Counted from the stretch's first letter, positions 33,336 through 41,456 are shown. The stretch is 41,456 nucleotides of DNA from Eubacteriaceae bacterium (GCA_012727485.1 JAAYHF010000154.1:1-41456), one strand, 5' to 3'. Numbers and translations are program-made. The notes: a model not told the origin generated them from the letters alone.

Positions 33336-35319
33336 TGACCGGGTCACGATGTGAAGTCGGTATTCCTGCGCTCTTTGCCTCGTCCGTTGTCCTTTGGAGA
33401 GATTCTTTTCAATAGGGAAACCTTCCTTTTATTCTCTGTGTAGCCGCCAACTGCGGCGGCAGGATCACTTCGGTTTTTACTTATACATATTTGTGAATAG
33501 TCAATGTTTTACAATATTGTAATATTATTGCCCAACGGATATGGCTGTGGCTGTATTCGTTGGGTTTATTTTTTTCTTGTAATGGACGGTGTCAATGAAA
33601 CAGTGGGGAGTTTTGTAAAATATCCTTGTTTTTTGATTGGGTTACTTTGTTGGAAAAGCTGGTGTCTGGGCTTTTGCGTTTTGACCGGGTCACTTTTCAC
33701 TTTCTGACCGGGGCGGAAAAACGCAACAGCTTTATGATTACTCTCACAGCGCTTTGTGAAGTAGGTTTACTTTCTGACAGGGTCACTCTGCCGTATTTGT
33801 GAAGCCCCTTGGTTTTGATTTTCTGAGCCGGTCACTTTGTTAAAAAGGAATTTTCTTAGTTTTTTAAATTCTGACCGGGTCACTTCATTAAAAGAAAATT
33901 TCATGGTTGTTTTCGTTCTGACCCGGTCACTTTGTAAAAAAACAGAGACTTCACTTTATGTGTTTAATTGGGTCGAAAAAACGCAACAGTATTTCAAATA
34001 CTCTCACAAGGCTTGTTAAGCCCCTCGATTTTAACATTCTGACCGGGTCACTTTGTTAAAAGAAAAATGCCTTAGTTTTTAACATTCTGACCGGGTCACT
34101 TCTTCAAAACAATACCTAAGTTTTTTATCTTCTGACCGAAGCAAGAATAAATCCAATGACCTTATATACACTCCCACAACACTTATAAAGCCCCCCGGTT
34201 TTCCTTTCTGACCCGGTCACTTCATAAAAAGAAAATTTCATGGTTGTTTTCGTTCTGACCCAGTCACTTTGTAAAAAACAGAGACTTCACTTTATGTGTT
34301 TAATTGGGTCGAAAAACGCAACAGTAATTCAAATACTCTCACAAGGCTTGTTAAGCCCCTCGGTTTTGACTTACTGACCGGGTCTTTGTTAAAAGAAAAA
34401 TGCCTTAATTTTTTACATTCTGACCGGGTCACTTCTTCAAAAACAATACCTAAGGTTTTTATCTTCTGACCGAAGCAGAAATAAATCCAATGACCTTATA
34501 TATACTTCCATAATATTTATAAAGCCCTCCGGTTTTCCTTTCTGACCCGGTCACTTCATTAAAAGAAAATTTCATGGTTGTTTTCGTTCCGACCCGGTCA
34601 CTTTGTAAAAAACAGAAACTTCACATTTTGTATTTTAATTGGGTCGGAAAAAAGCAACAGTATTATAGATACTTTCACAAGGCTTGTGAAGCCCCTCGGT
34701 TTTGACTTTCTGACCAAGTCACTTCGTTAAAAGCAAAAATAAAACTTTCTCAAATTTTGAACGAGTCAAAATAAAAAGACTTCGACCGAAAGCGAAGAAA
34801 GTAGCCGATTCCTTTCCGTAACTCCATTTGACTTTCAAGGCGGAAAATCTATCTTTTTAGCCCGGTCACTTTGCAAAAATCACCGAAAAGGCAAAGTCTA
34901 CCGTTTAGGCATTTGTTTTTCTGACCCGGTCATAATGGAAAACCCTTCGTTACTCGCGCCTAAACCCCGCCATTTTAAAACCCAACCGGAGATAGAAAAT
35001 GTCTACCATTAAAATCTTGTCTTTCTGAGCCGGTCATAATGTAAAAAGCCCTCGCCGATGCTCACTTTTAGACCCGGTCACTTTGTAAAAGCCCCTGAGA
35101 AGATAAAGTATAACGATTAACATTTACTTTTCCGACCCGGTCAAAAAACACAGGGAATACGGAATCTGCCTTTATTCTTTCTGACCCGGTCACAATGCAA
35201 AAAGCCCTCACCAATACCCAAGCTTAAGCCCCGGTTATATATTCACACAAAACACCTTTAAAAAGAAACTTCCTCGATACAATTTTCAAATTGACTATTT
35301 TATTTTTTCGACCGGGTCA
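33336..35319 (+). repeat. left array of TGACCSGGTCA palindromes
   Basis: About 25 copies of TTCTGACCSGGTCACTTTG, some degenerate, counted by eye. Exact cores TGACC[C/G]GGTCA begin at 33336, 33682, 33872, 33919, 34040, 34088, 34209, 34421, 34543, 34922 and 35182. Others differ by one or two bases. Most face the same way. From 33870 to about 34750 they are part of a 335 bp higher-order tandem repeat (units at 33870, 34207, 34541) in which site spacing repeats as about 47, 120, 47, 45 and 76 bp. No gene is seen in 33308-35539. Confidence 0.93.
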
Positions 35320-35539
35320 CTATGCAAGAAAACCCAAAATAACAAACCCACCGAAAACCCTACCAAACACCTACCCCAATCAAAAACCCTCCCCCGCCGC
35401 AAATCTCTCCACAAAAAGAAGCGCCGCATAAAACAACCCCCACAGCGCCCCCCAATCTCCCTTTAGCTTGTTTTAAGCCCCGGGAAACATCAGCCGTATT
35501 AACATAAAAACAACAAACCAACCGCCGAAGCCGACCCAC

Positions 35540-36046
35540 TCACTTCATGACAATACTATCCGCCGCCTCAAAAAATTCCTCCTCCCACCTTTGCTCCATG
35601 CTTTTTACCCCCGCAAAGGTGAATATATAGAAACCTTCGGAATTCTTTTGCAATACGGCCAAATATAGGTAGTCGATACCCTCTGCGGCGGCCGTGTAGG
35701 AAATGTAGTAGTAACCGGCCCCCTCCCTTTCTTTCAGCTCCTGCGCGCTTAATCCGTTTACGGAAAGGACTATTTGGGCATACTCCCGCAGGGTGGATCT
35801 TTTGGTAATGTTTATTGCGGCAAGCTCCTCGTAACTTTCTCTGTAAACCGCCAAAAGAGAGTTTTCGCCCTTAAAATAGGCCCTTACGCCCGCCAAATCC
35901 TCCTTTATATATTCCTCGGGCAGTCTTATCGAGAACTCCTCGGTTTCGAATAAAACCCCCTCCGATTGGGGAGCTTCCTTTTCCCCGCAACCGTACAAAA
36001 GAGTTATTACCATCATGAATATCAAAAATGTCTTGAACCTTTTCAT
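35540..36046 (-). CDS. small lipoprotein of unknown function
   Basis: A 168-residue protein with a lipoprotein signal peptide: MKRFK, a hydrophobic core (TFLIFMMVITL) and lipobox LLYGC with Cys20 as the lipid-modified residue. The mature part is acidic and alpha/beta-like (FETEEFSIRLPEEYIKED, YYISYTAAAEGIDYLYLAVL) and would lie on the outer face of the membrane. I do not recognise a family. The start at 36046 fits the signal peptide and an AGGTG site; a longer frame to 36100 would put charged residues before it. Its promoter carries a TTGACC/GGTCAA palindrome related to the surrounding arrays. Confidence 0.8.
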   Translation of the reverse strand: MKRFKTFLIFMMVITLLYGCGEKEAPQSEGVLFETEEFSIRLPEEYIKEDLAGVRAYFKGENSLLAVYRESYEELAAINITKRSTLREYAQIVLSVNGLSAQELKEREGAGYYYISYTAAAEGIDYLYLAVLQKNSEGFYIFTFAGVKSMEQRWEEEFFEAADSIVMK

Positions 36047-36071
36047 TTTACGCACCTGCTTTTCCGTAAAA

Positions 36072-36100
36072 ATTATATACTTTTTGACCTCCCGGGTCAA
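36072..36100 (-). promoter_or_regulatory. lipoprotein promoter with TTGACC-N5-GGTCAA operator-like site
   Basis: On the minus strand TTGACC (36100-36095), a 17 bp spacer and TATAAT (36077-36072) form a strong promoter. The -35 box is one half of a perfect 6 bp inverted repeat TTGACC-N5-GGTCAA (36084-36100), so a bound dimer would block it. The half-site TGACC/GGTCA is the same as in the flanking arrays, although there the spacing is 1 bp. Confidence 0.65.
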
Positions 36101-36198
36101 CCGCCCGATTCCCTTTAAGGCGCAGTCTTCTTCAATAACGGCTCAAATTTAACATAAAACCATGGCAGTTTAAAATCCCTCAAAAAAGCAAGATGTCA

Positions 36199-36247
36199 TT
36201 GACTGTCAGAGCTTCGAGTGATATATTAATAATCGAACACGCGTTCT
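36199..36247 (+). promoter_or_regulatory. promoter with LexA (SOS) box
   Basis: TTGACT (36199-36204), a 17 bp spacer and TATATT (36222-36227) form a near-consensus promoter. CGAACACGCGTTCT (36234-36247) matches the Gram-positive LexA/DinR box CGAACRNRYGTTYG at all but the last base and covers the expected transcription start. Repression by LexA and induction by DNA damage are expected. Confidence 0.75.
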
Positions 36248-36270
36248 ACAAAAAGGAAGGATAACCCTAA

Positions 36271-36768
36271 GTGACGGTAAAAAATATATCTGTAACAATA
36301 AATACAAAATGGGACAGCAAGGAAATAAAAAGCGCAAAGGCCTATCTTTCCCGCGCGGTCAATATGGGGGTGGCGATAGAGGCCCTCACCGATTATATAA
36401 AGGAGTTGGACGAAGCCAATACTTCCCTTTCTTCCCCGGATTATTCGCTGGGTACAAGAATAACCTCCCACATCACCGACGGCAAGTCGGCCAGCGCCGT
36501 CATTCTCACCCTTAAGGAAAAGCTGATCGGGCAATACAGGGAATTGGCGGAAATATACGAACAGGTGGAGTCCGTGATAGACATGGTGGGGGACAGCTTT
36601 CTTCGCACCCTTTTGAAATATCGCTACTTAGACGGCATGATATGGGACGAGATAGGCTCCCTCACCGGTTACAGCGTGCGCCAAATATATCGTAAGCACA
36701 CCGAAGCCCTCAAGGAAGTTTTACCCTATGTGCCTTTGGAGTGGAAAAAAAGAACCGATGTGTTATAA
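36271..36768 (+). CDS. phage ArpU/RinA-like helix-turn-helix protein, SOS-controlled
   Basis: A 165-residue protein resembling phage late-gene regulators of the ArpU/DUF1492 group and the sigma-70 region 4 fold. The N-terminal half has a helix-rich AKAYLSRAVNMGVAIEALTDYI and SSPDYS segment. The C-terminal part (about 115-150) is a helix-turn-helix: LLKYRYLDGMIWDEIGSLTG, then SVRQIYRKHTEAL. The start is GTG at 36271 with AAAGGAAGG about 10 bases upstream. It lies alone, without phage structural or integrase genes, behind a LexA box. It may be a prophage remnant or a recruited regulator. Confidence 0.75.
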   Translation: MTVKNISVTINTKWDSKEIKSAKAYLSRAVNMGVAIEALTDYIKELDEANTSLSSPDYSLGTRITSHITDGKSASAVILTLKEKLIGQYRELAEIYEQVESVIDMVGDSFLRTLLKYRYLDGMIWDEIGSLTGYSVRQIYRKHTEALKEVLPYVPLEWKKRTDVL

Positions 36769-36799
36769 TGTTGTTGCGATGTATGCCCACGAGCTACGC

Positions 36800-37014
36800 A
36801 AGGGCATGCCTAAAGTCATGCCCTTGGCATGTCTAAAGTCATGCTCAAGGTCATGCCCAAAGTCATACCCAAGATCATGCCCAAGGCCATGCTCAAGGTC
36901 ATTCCCAAGGTCATGTCCAAAATCATGCTCAAGGTCATTCCCAAGGTCATGTCCAAAATCATGCCCAAAGTCATACCCAAAGTCATGTCCAAGGTCATGC
37001 CTAAAGTCATGCCC
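36800..37014. repeat. 12 bp minisatellite, about 18 units
   Basis: Consensus AAGGTCATGCCC with variants (AAAGTCATACCC, AAAATCATGCTC), in perfect 12 bp register apart from one 11 bp unit near 36823. All frames stay open because the period is a multiple of three, but no ribosome binding site or unique flanking protein sequence supports coding. The array starts 31 bp after the ArpU-like gene. The remaining stretch 37015-37369 holds nothing recognisable. Confidence 0.93.
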
Positions 37015-37369
37015 ATAAGCCGTACAGACTTTGCCTTCCCGGGGCGGTAAGGGCCGTTAGCCCAATGAAAGCGCCGTTTTCGGACATAAAAATTGCGTTT
37101 GTCGGTTAAGGCAGGGCAAACCCGGGTAATTTCGCCCTTAACACCGAAGATTAATTTCGGGGAGCGAAAAGGGATAGGCCTTCGGCTATGTGCAGAAAGT
37201 GCGTTATTTGGCGTTGCGAGCTTGAGAAGGGTCCTGTGTCTTGCTTGTTTTTCTTACCCTCACCCGCGATGCCAAAGGGATCCCCCCCGCGTCTTTCGCA
37301 GGGCAGGCCCGCAAAAAGGGGCAGACATTGTAAATAGAAGCGCAGGGGAAGCTCTGCAACGAGAAACCC

Positions 37370-38086
37370 ATGAACACCGAAGATTTCATTAATTTATACA
37401 AAGAATTGGAGAGGGTGCTTTTCGAGAAATACGGGCAATCCGGCGATAAGTACGAAAACTCCGTACTCAGGTTCATCAACTCCGAACGCGGGCGTCCCTA
37501 CAAGGATACCCTGGATATATGCAGGGAAATGCGTAATCTGCTCAGCCATTACCCCAAGGAGGACGGGAAGTATATCTTTCAGCCCTCCGACGACATTGTC
37601 CTTGAGCTTTCCTCCATTGTAAATAAGCTTAAAAATCCCATCACCGCAAAGGATTTTGCCATAAGAAACATTTTCACCGTAAAGCCGGACACCCGGGCGA
37701 AGCAGGCCCTGTCTTCGATGCAGGAGAGGGGCTTTTCCCACGCTCCGATGATTTCCGCCGGGAGACTCACGGGCGTTTTCAGCATCAGCACCCTTATAAC
37801 CTTTTCCATGAAATACGGTGGGGCTGTTTTGAAAGAGGACACCACAGTGAGCGATTTTGCGGAGTTCCTCCCCATAGACAAACACAGCGGCGAATATTTC
37901 GCCTTCGCCCCGCCCAAAGCCCTGCCCGAAGAACTCAACGACCTTTTTTCCGCAAAGAGGGAAAGAAAGCGTCTGGCGATAATCTTCATCACCGACACGG
38001 GTAAACCCTCCGGAAAGCTCAGCGGCATGATAACCCCCTGGGATTTGATCGATCTGCGGGACGAGGCGGGGGAGGTTGGCAGGTAG
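37370..38086 (+). CDS. CBS-domain protein
   Basis: A 238-residue soluble protein. The N-terminal half (about 1-95) is helical, with RFINSERGRPYKDTLDICREMRNLLSH resembling small regulators that pair a helical domain with CBS repeats. Residues about 98-230 form a CBS pair: AIRNIFTVKPDTRAKQALSSM, FSHAPMISAGRLTGVFSISTLI and IIFITDTGKPSGKLSGMITPWDLIDL. CBS pairs bind adenosyl nucleotides and usually regulate a partner. The ribosome binding site is weak. Function is unknown. Confidence 0.75.
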   Translation: MNTEDFINLYKELERVLFEKYGQSGDKYENSVLRFINSERGRPYKDTLDICREMRNLLSHYPKEDGKYIFQPSDDIVLELSSIVNKLKNPITAKDFAIRNIFTVKPDTRAKQALSSMQERGFSHAPMISAGRLTGVFSISTLITFSMKYGGAVLKEDTTVSDFAEFLPIDKHSGEYFAFAPPKALPEELNDLFSAKRERKRLAIIFITDTGKPSGKLSGMITPWDLIDLRDEAGEVGR

Positions 38087-38227
38087 GAGAGGGGCGGAGT
38101 CGGTTTGCGGGGTGTGGGGTGTTTGGGTGTTTTTTTGTTTTCGTGTTATGTTTTTCGATTTTTTCGGTTTAATTTCTTTTGTGTGGTGTAGTTTATTTGC
38201 AAGAGGTTGCGGGGCTTTTTTGGTTTC

Positions 38228-39350
38228 TGAACCGGTCATTATGTTAAATTTAATAATTCCTTTGCCGCTTCGGAAAGTAACTTTAGCCGTTTTTCCAAAG
38301 TGACCTGGTCAGAAAATGAAAAAGCAACTCCGTTATTTGGCATCATATAATGTGAGTAAAAATTGCTTTGATTACGGTTAAACCCTTATGAAAGTGACCC
38401 GGTCACTATTATAAAACCTTTGCTACTCTGACCCGGTCGTTATGTTAAAAACAATGATTCCTTCGCCGCTTCGGAAAATCGCTTTTGCCCTTATTCGAAG
38501 TGACACAGGTCAGAAAGTGAAAAAGCAACTCTGCAATATACCGCTTAAAAATCGTGCGTGAGAACTACTTTGCTGTTTTTATAAAGTGACCGGGTCACTC
38601 TGCAAAACATTTGCTTTACCGCCAAACTCTCGAATAGATTCAAAGCGCAACAACGATTAAGTTAAAGAGCTTTGATTACGGTTAAGCCTCTATGAAAGTG
38701 ACCCGGCCACTATATTAAAAACCTTTGCTACTCTGACCCGGTTATTATGTGAATATTCAATTCCTTCGACGCTCGGAAAAGTTCACTTTCGCCGTTTTTC
38801 CAGAGCGACCAGGTCAGAAAATGAAAGGCATCTCTATTATTTAGCGCCATATAATGTGAGTAAAAATTACTTTGATTATGTTTGAACCCTTATGAAAGTG
38901 ACCCGGTCAGAAAGTAAAAAATCAACTCTACTTTATGCCGCCTAAAATCCATGTATGAAAACTGCTTATAATTATAGGTAAAAGATTCCTTCCCGACCCG
39001 ATAAGATCCGTGACGACTCGGAATGTTGCTTTCGCCGTTTTCCCAAAGTGACCGGGTCAGAAAGTGAAAAAACAACTCTGCAATATACCGCTTAAAATCG
39101 TGCATGAGATTACTTCTGCCGTTTTTATAAAGTGACCGGGTCAGACTGTAAAAAAAGAAAAAAGAAAACAGCTTTTTCCCGAAAAAGATGCGCTTTTACT
39201 TTATTTTACATTTCGACCGTGTCATTACGATAAAACACTAATTCACTAACCCCCACGGCGATTCGGAAAGTTGAGTTCGCCGTTTTTCCAAAGTGACCCG
39301 GTCAGAAAACAAACTGTGCAGTATTATATTTTCACATACTGACCCGGTCA
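38228..39350 (-). repeat. right array of TGACCSGGTCA palindromes, mostly inverted
   Basis: About 15 copies, most reading AAAGTGACCSGGTCAGAAAG, the reverse complement of the left-array context. Exact cores begin at 38395, 38587, 38899, 39049, 39133, 39294 and 39340. A few (38228, 38429, 38734) face the other way. The sites lie in a longer degenerate tandem repeat: blocks near 38301 and 38806 and blocks near 38511 and 39058 are copies about 505-547 bp apart. No gene is seen in 38087-39368. Confidence 0.9.
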
Positions 39351-39368
39351 AAACAAACCCCCCATAAA

Positions 39369-40841
39369 TCACACCAACCTCCCCCCCTCCGCCAATGCCA
39401 ACGAAAACCAAAAACAACTCCCTTCCCCCAAGGAACTCTCGACCCCGTAGCGGGCACAGTGGCGTTCAAGTACCTTTCTGACGATGGAAAGCCCCAGCCC
39501 CGTGCCGACTATCGGCCTTTTGTGATGTTCGTCCCTGTAATACCTCTCCCATATATAGGGCAAGGCCTCCTCGGATATGCCATGACCCCGGTCGATGATC
39601 CTTGTCATCGCCCTGCCCCTTTCGGTAAACAGCTCGATTTCGATCCGCTTATCATCGCCGCTGTAATTCACCGCATTTGAGAGCAGATTGTATATGACCT
39701 GCTCAATACCCCTCTGTTCCCCCCGCACCCATACGCCGTCCTCGCATTTCAGGGTGAAGCTGTAACCCAAATGGGAAGTCATCTTCTCGAATCTGCCCGC
39801 AATGTCCCCGAGCATTTCGCTCAAATTTATATCCACGGGGGTAAAGGGGGAGGAATCGTTTTCAAGACCGGTCATTTCGAGAATGTCGTTCACCAGCGTT
39901 TCGAGACGGCGGGCCTCCTCCACTATCACCTGAAGATTATCGGGGGTGTTTTCCCCGGAAATGTCCCGCATGATCTCGCTGTAACCGATTATCATCGTCA
40001 GGGGGGTACGCATATCGTGGGATACATTCGCCATAAGCTCCCGTCGGTAGGTTTCCACCTTATTCAGCTCAAAGGCCGCCTCGTTCAGGGTTTTCGCCAA
40101 CTCCCTCACCTCCAGACAGCCCTTTTCCTCGAAGCGGGCGGTGTATTCCCTTCTTCCCAAAGCCTTTGCGCTCTCATTCAGACCGGTTATCGGCCCGGAA
40201 ATCCTGCGGCTGATTATCATGGCGGTGAGGGCGGCGGATAATATCATTATGGCGCTCGCCCAGATAAGCTCGGTGCGCAGGGTGGAAATCGTGGCGGTGA
40301 GGGGGATAATGTTCACATTTATGAAGATATAAAGCCTCTCGCCCCCGGGGGAAGCGTTAGCCGCAAGACAGTAAATGGCCGTATCGGGCAGGGGTTTATT
40401 GTCGTAGGACATGGGGTAATCCCTCAAATGCTCAAGCTCCGGACGGTATAGGACCCGACTCACCAACTTGAGCAGCTCCCCCCCGTTTTCCTCCGTATCC
40501 CGGGCCAGCTCGAGCATTTGCTCCTTTGTTATATGGTGGATTACGCAGTTCATAAGCCTGTCACTGCCCGCACAAACACAGCCCTCGGCGTCCGTCACCT
40601 CAATACAGAGGGTCTGGGAGGCGGAAAGGTTTTCCGCAAGGGCCTGCAAATCCCCGGTTTCAATGGCTTCTTCCATCATATGCGCCGTTTTTTTCGCGGC
40701 GGAAACACGGATCGATTTATATATGTCTTCGATGTACACGGTCTGCACTATCCAAAGGAAAGTGATGAAAATGAGGGTGAAGATGATAAAGCCCGTGAAT
40801 ATTTCGTATTTCAATCTGAAGGGTTTTTTGCCCTTTTCCAT
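39369..40841 (-). CDS. sensor histidine kinase
   Basis: A 490-residue membrane kinase. Transmembrane segments at about 14-33 and 192-211 bracket an extracytoplasmic sensor domain with four or five Cys (for example Cys79, Cys88, Cys90, Cys99). HAMP (about 212-265) follows, then HisKA with phospho-acceptor His275 (ANVSHDMRTPLTMIIGYSE), N-box (NLLSNAVNYSGDD), G1 (DRGHGIS, Asp418) and G2 (GTGLGLSIV, about 447-455). All catalytic motifs are intact. No response regulator lies on either side, although the usual upstream position is within the window. A GGGGGG stretch precedes the start. Confidence 0.95.
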   Translation of the reverse strand: MEKGKKPFRLKYEIFTGFIIFTLIFITFLWIVQTVYIEDIYKSIRVSAAKKTAHMMEEAIETGDLQALAENLSASQTLCIEVTDAEGCVCAGSDRLMNCVIHHITKEQMLELARDTEENGGELLKLVSRVLYRPELEHLRDYPMSYDNKPLPDTAIYCLAANASPGGERLYIFINVNIIPLTATISTLRTELIWASAIMILSAALTAMIISRRISGPITGLNESAKALGRREYTARFEEKGCLEVRELAKTLNEAAFELNKVETYRRELMANVSHDMRTPLTMIIGYSEIMRDISGENTPDNLQVIVEEARRLETLVNDILEMTGLENDSSPFTPVDINLSEMLGDIAGRFEKMTSHLGYSFTLKCEDGVWVRGEQRGIEQVIYNLLSNAVNYSGDDKRIEIELFTERGRAMTRIIDRGHGISEEALPYIWERYYRDEHHKRPIVGTGLGLSIVRKVLERHCARYGVESSLGEGSCFWFSLALAEGGRLV

Positions 40842-41029
40842 AAACGCCCCCCGAGGTAACTTTGATTACATTATATATAAAAGCGCTTCTTTTGGCAACA
40901 AAATGCTCCCCCCTTGACTTAACGGACGAAAACGCGAAAATATTCGGGGTTTTCATAAAACCGTCACATTGCTGATATATTATCACTCTGGGCAGCCAAT
41001 AAGCTGATCTCAATAATTCTCTTCAATTC
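40842..41029. other. upstream region of the histidine kinase
   Basis: AT-rich, without a gene. No response regulator frame is present here or up to the window end. It probably holds the minus-strand promoter of the kinase, which I could not pin down. Confidence 0.4.
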
Positions 41030-41070
41030 TTACCTAAGGCATACGGCAGCGTGTGCCTTAGGTAATTTTT
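41030..41070 (+). terminator. 12 bp hairpin with T-run
   Basis: A perfect 12 bp stem (41030-41041 with 41054-41065) with a 12 nt loop, followed by TTTTT (41066-41070). It has terminator form on the plus strand, but no plus-strand gene lies just upstream, so it may be an isolated element. Confidence 0.6.
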
Positions 41071-41081
41071 GGAGGGTTTTG

Positions 41082-41090
41082 TGCTATAAT
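41082..41090 (+). promoter_or_regulatory. extended -10 promoter before the 19 bp array
   Basis: TGCTATAAT is an extended -10 element (TGnTATAAT). No clear -35 is present, as is common for this type. Transcription would enter the tandem array at 41155. Confidence 0.5.
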
Positions 41091-41154
41091 TAAAAGGGAA
41101 GTTTATATGAGCATACAAGGGGATATTCAAGAATAAAGGAGTGTTACACACAAG

Positions 41155-41456
41155 GCTGTTCATGAACGATAAAGCTGTTCATGAACGATAAAGCTGTTCA
41201 TGAACGATAAAGCTGTTCATGAACAACAAGAACTGTTCATAAGCAAATGAACTTCTCATAAGCAAAAGGACTGTTCAAGAACAAAAGGGCTGTTCAAGAA
41301 CAAAAGGGCTGTTCAAGTGCAAAAGAACCGTTCAAGAGCAAAAGAACTTCTCATGAGCAAAGGATCTGTTAAATATAAGGATAAGTACACGAACAAAGAG
41401 ATTGACATAAAAAGAGCTTAAAATGCTCAAGAGCTTAAAATGCTCAAGAGCATAAA
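41155..41456. repeat. 19 bp tandem array on GTTCATGAAC, then 17 bp repeats
   Basis: Units of exactly 19 bp start at 41155, 41174, 41193, 41212 and 41231 and continue, increasingly diverged, to about 41401 (roughly 13 units). The first four contain the perfect palindrome GTTCATGAAC. Later units read GTTCAAGAAC or GTTCAAGAGC. From 41414 a 17 bp repeat GAGCTTAAAATGCTCAA (itself an inverted repeat GAGC/GCTC) runs to the window edge in about 2.5 copies. The reading frames contain stops. Confidence 0.92.

Noticed and set aside
36271-36768. Complete prophage around the ArpU-like gene
   Set aside because: No integrase, terminase, portal, capsid or lysis gene is present in the surrounding 10 kb.
36728-37050. 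Long open frames through the 12 bp minisatellite, such as repeated KVMPKVI or KSCPRS proteins
   Set aside because: All frames on both strands stay open because the period is a multiple of three. There is no ribosome binding site or unique flanking domain.
33336-39350. CRISPR array
   Set aside because: The repeat is only 11-19 bp and degenerate, spacing varies from 45 to 120 bp, spacers are themselves repeated, and no cas gene is present.
41155-41401. CRISPR or coding repeat at the right edge
   Set aside because: Units are contiguous 19 bp with no spacers, and reading frames contain stops.

Overview
The window reads as chromosomal DNA of an uncultured Firmicute of the class Clostridia. Supporting signs are strong AGGAGG-type ribosome binding sites, sigma-A-like promoters, a LexA/DinR-type SOS box, a clostridial one-chain PurL, a PurO/PurH split, and acetogen-type MetV/MetF, FchA and orphan GcvH/Lpd. 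Family and genus cannot be fixed from the sequence. Coding regions are fairly GC-rich; many intergenic regions are long, more AT-rich and full of repeats.

Region 1 (1-12640) is a purine biosynthesis operon: purE-purC-purF-purM-purN-purO-purH-purD-purL. It has a near-consensus promoter and structured leader at its start, hairpins between several genes, and a strong terminator after purL. It runs from PRPP to IMP except for PurB and a PurK, which are not seen. The last two steps use a stand-alone AICAR transformylase and an archaeal-type IMP cyclohydrolase instead of one bifunctional PurH.

Region 2 (12641-16240) is a repeat-rich gap holding a small minus-strand cassette: ribosomal protein L25/Ctc and an unknown 256-residue protein. 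Two direct copies of a roughly 300 bp intergenic repeat flank it.

Region 3 (16242-30184) is centred on one-carbon metabolism. It starts with an ATP-dependent reductive activator of corrinoid proteins. After a 360 bp tandem repeat come a GNAT acetyltransferase, comM and a small unknown gene. The folate cluster then follows: acsE-like methyltransferase, a THF riboswitch, folT, fchA, folD, metV, metF, lpdA and gcvH. Together these form the methyl branch of the Wood-Ljungdahl pathway, from formyl/methenyl-THF to methyl-THF and on to a corrinoid protein, with a folate importer. The formate-THF ligase, corrinoid protein, CODH/ACS and glycine cleavage P and T proteins are not in the window. The FolD has lost two residues needed for cyclohydrolase activity, which fits the separate FchA beside it. 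PurN and PurH consume the 10-formyl-THF that this cluster interconverts, so regions 1 and 3 are linked through metabolism.

Region 4 (30185-41456) holds an amidohydrolase with a DUF1576 membrane protein, a lipoprotein, an SOS-controlled gene for a phage ArpU/RinA-like helix-turn-helix protein, a CBS-domain protein and a sensor histidine kinase. Its most striking content is non-coding: two large, mostly oppositely oriented arrays of the near-palindrome TGACCSGGTCA (33336-35319 and 38228-39350) flank the lipoprotein/SOS-gene/CBS segment. There is also an 18-copy 12 bp minisatellite and a 19 bp tandem array built on the palindrome GTTCATGAAC. No tRNA, rRNA, CRISPR array or transposase was recognised.
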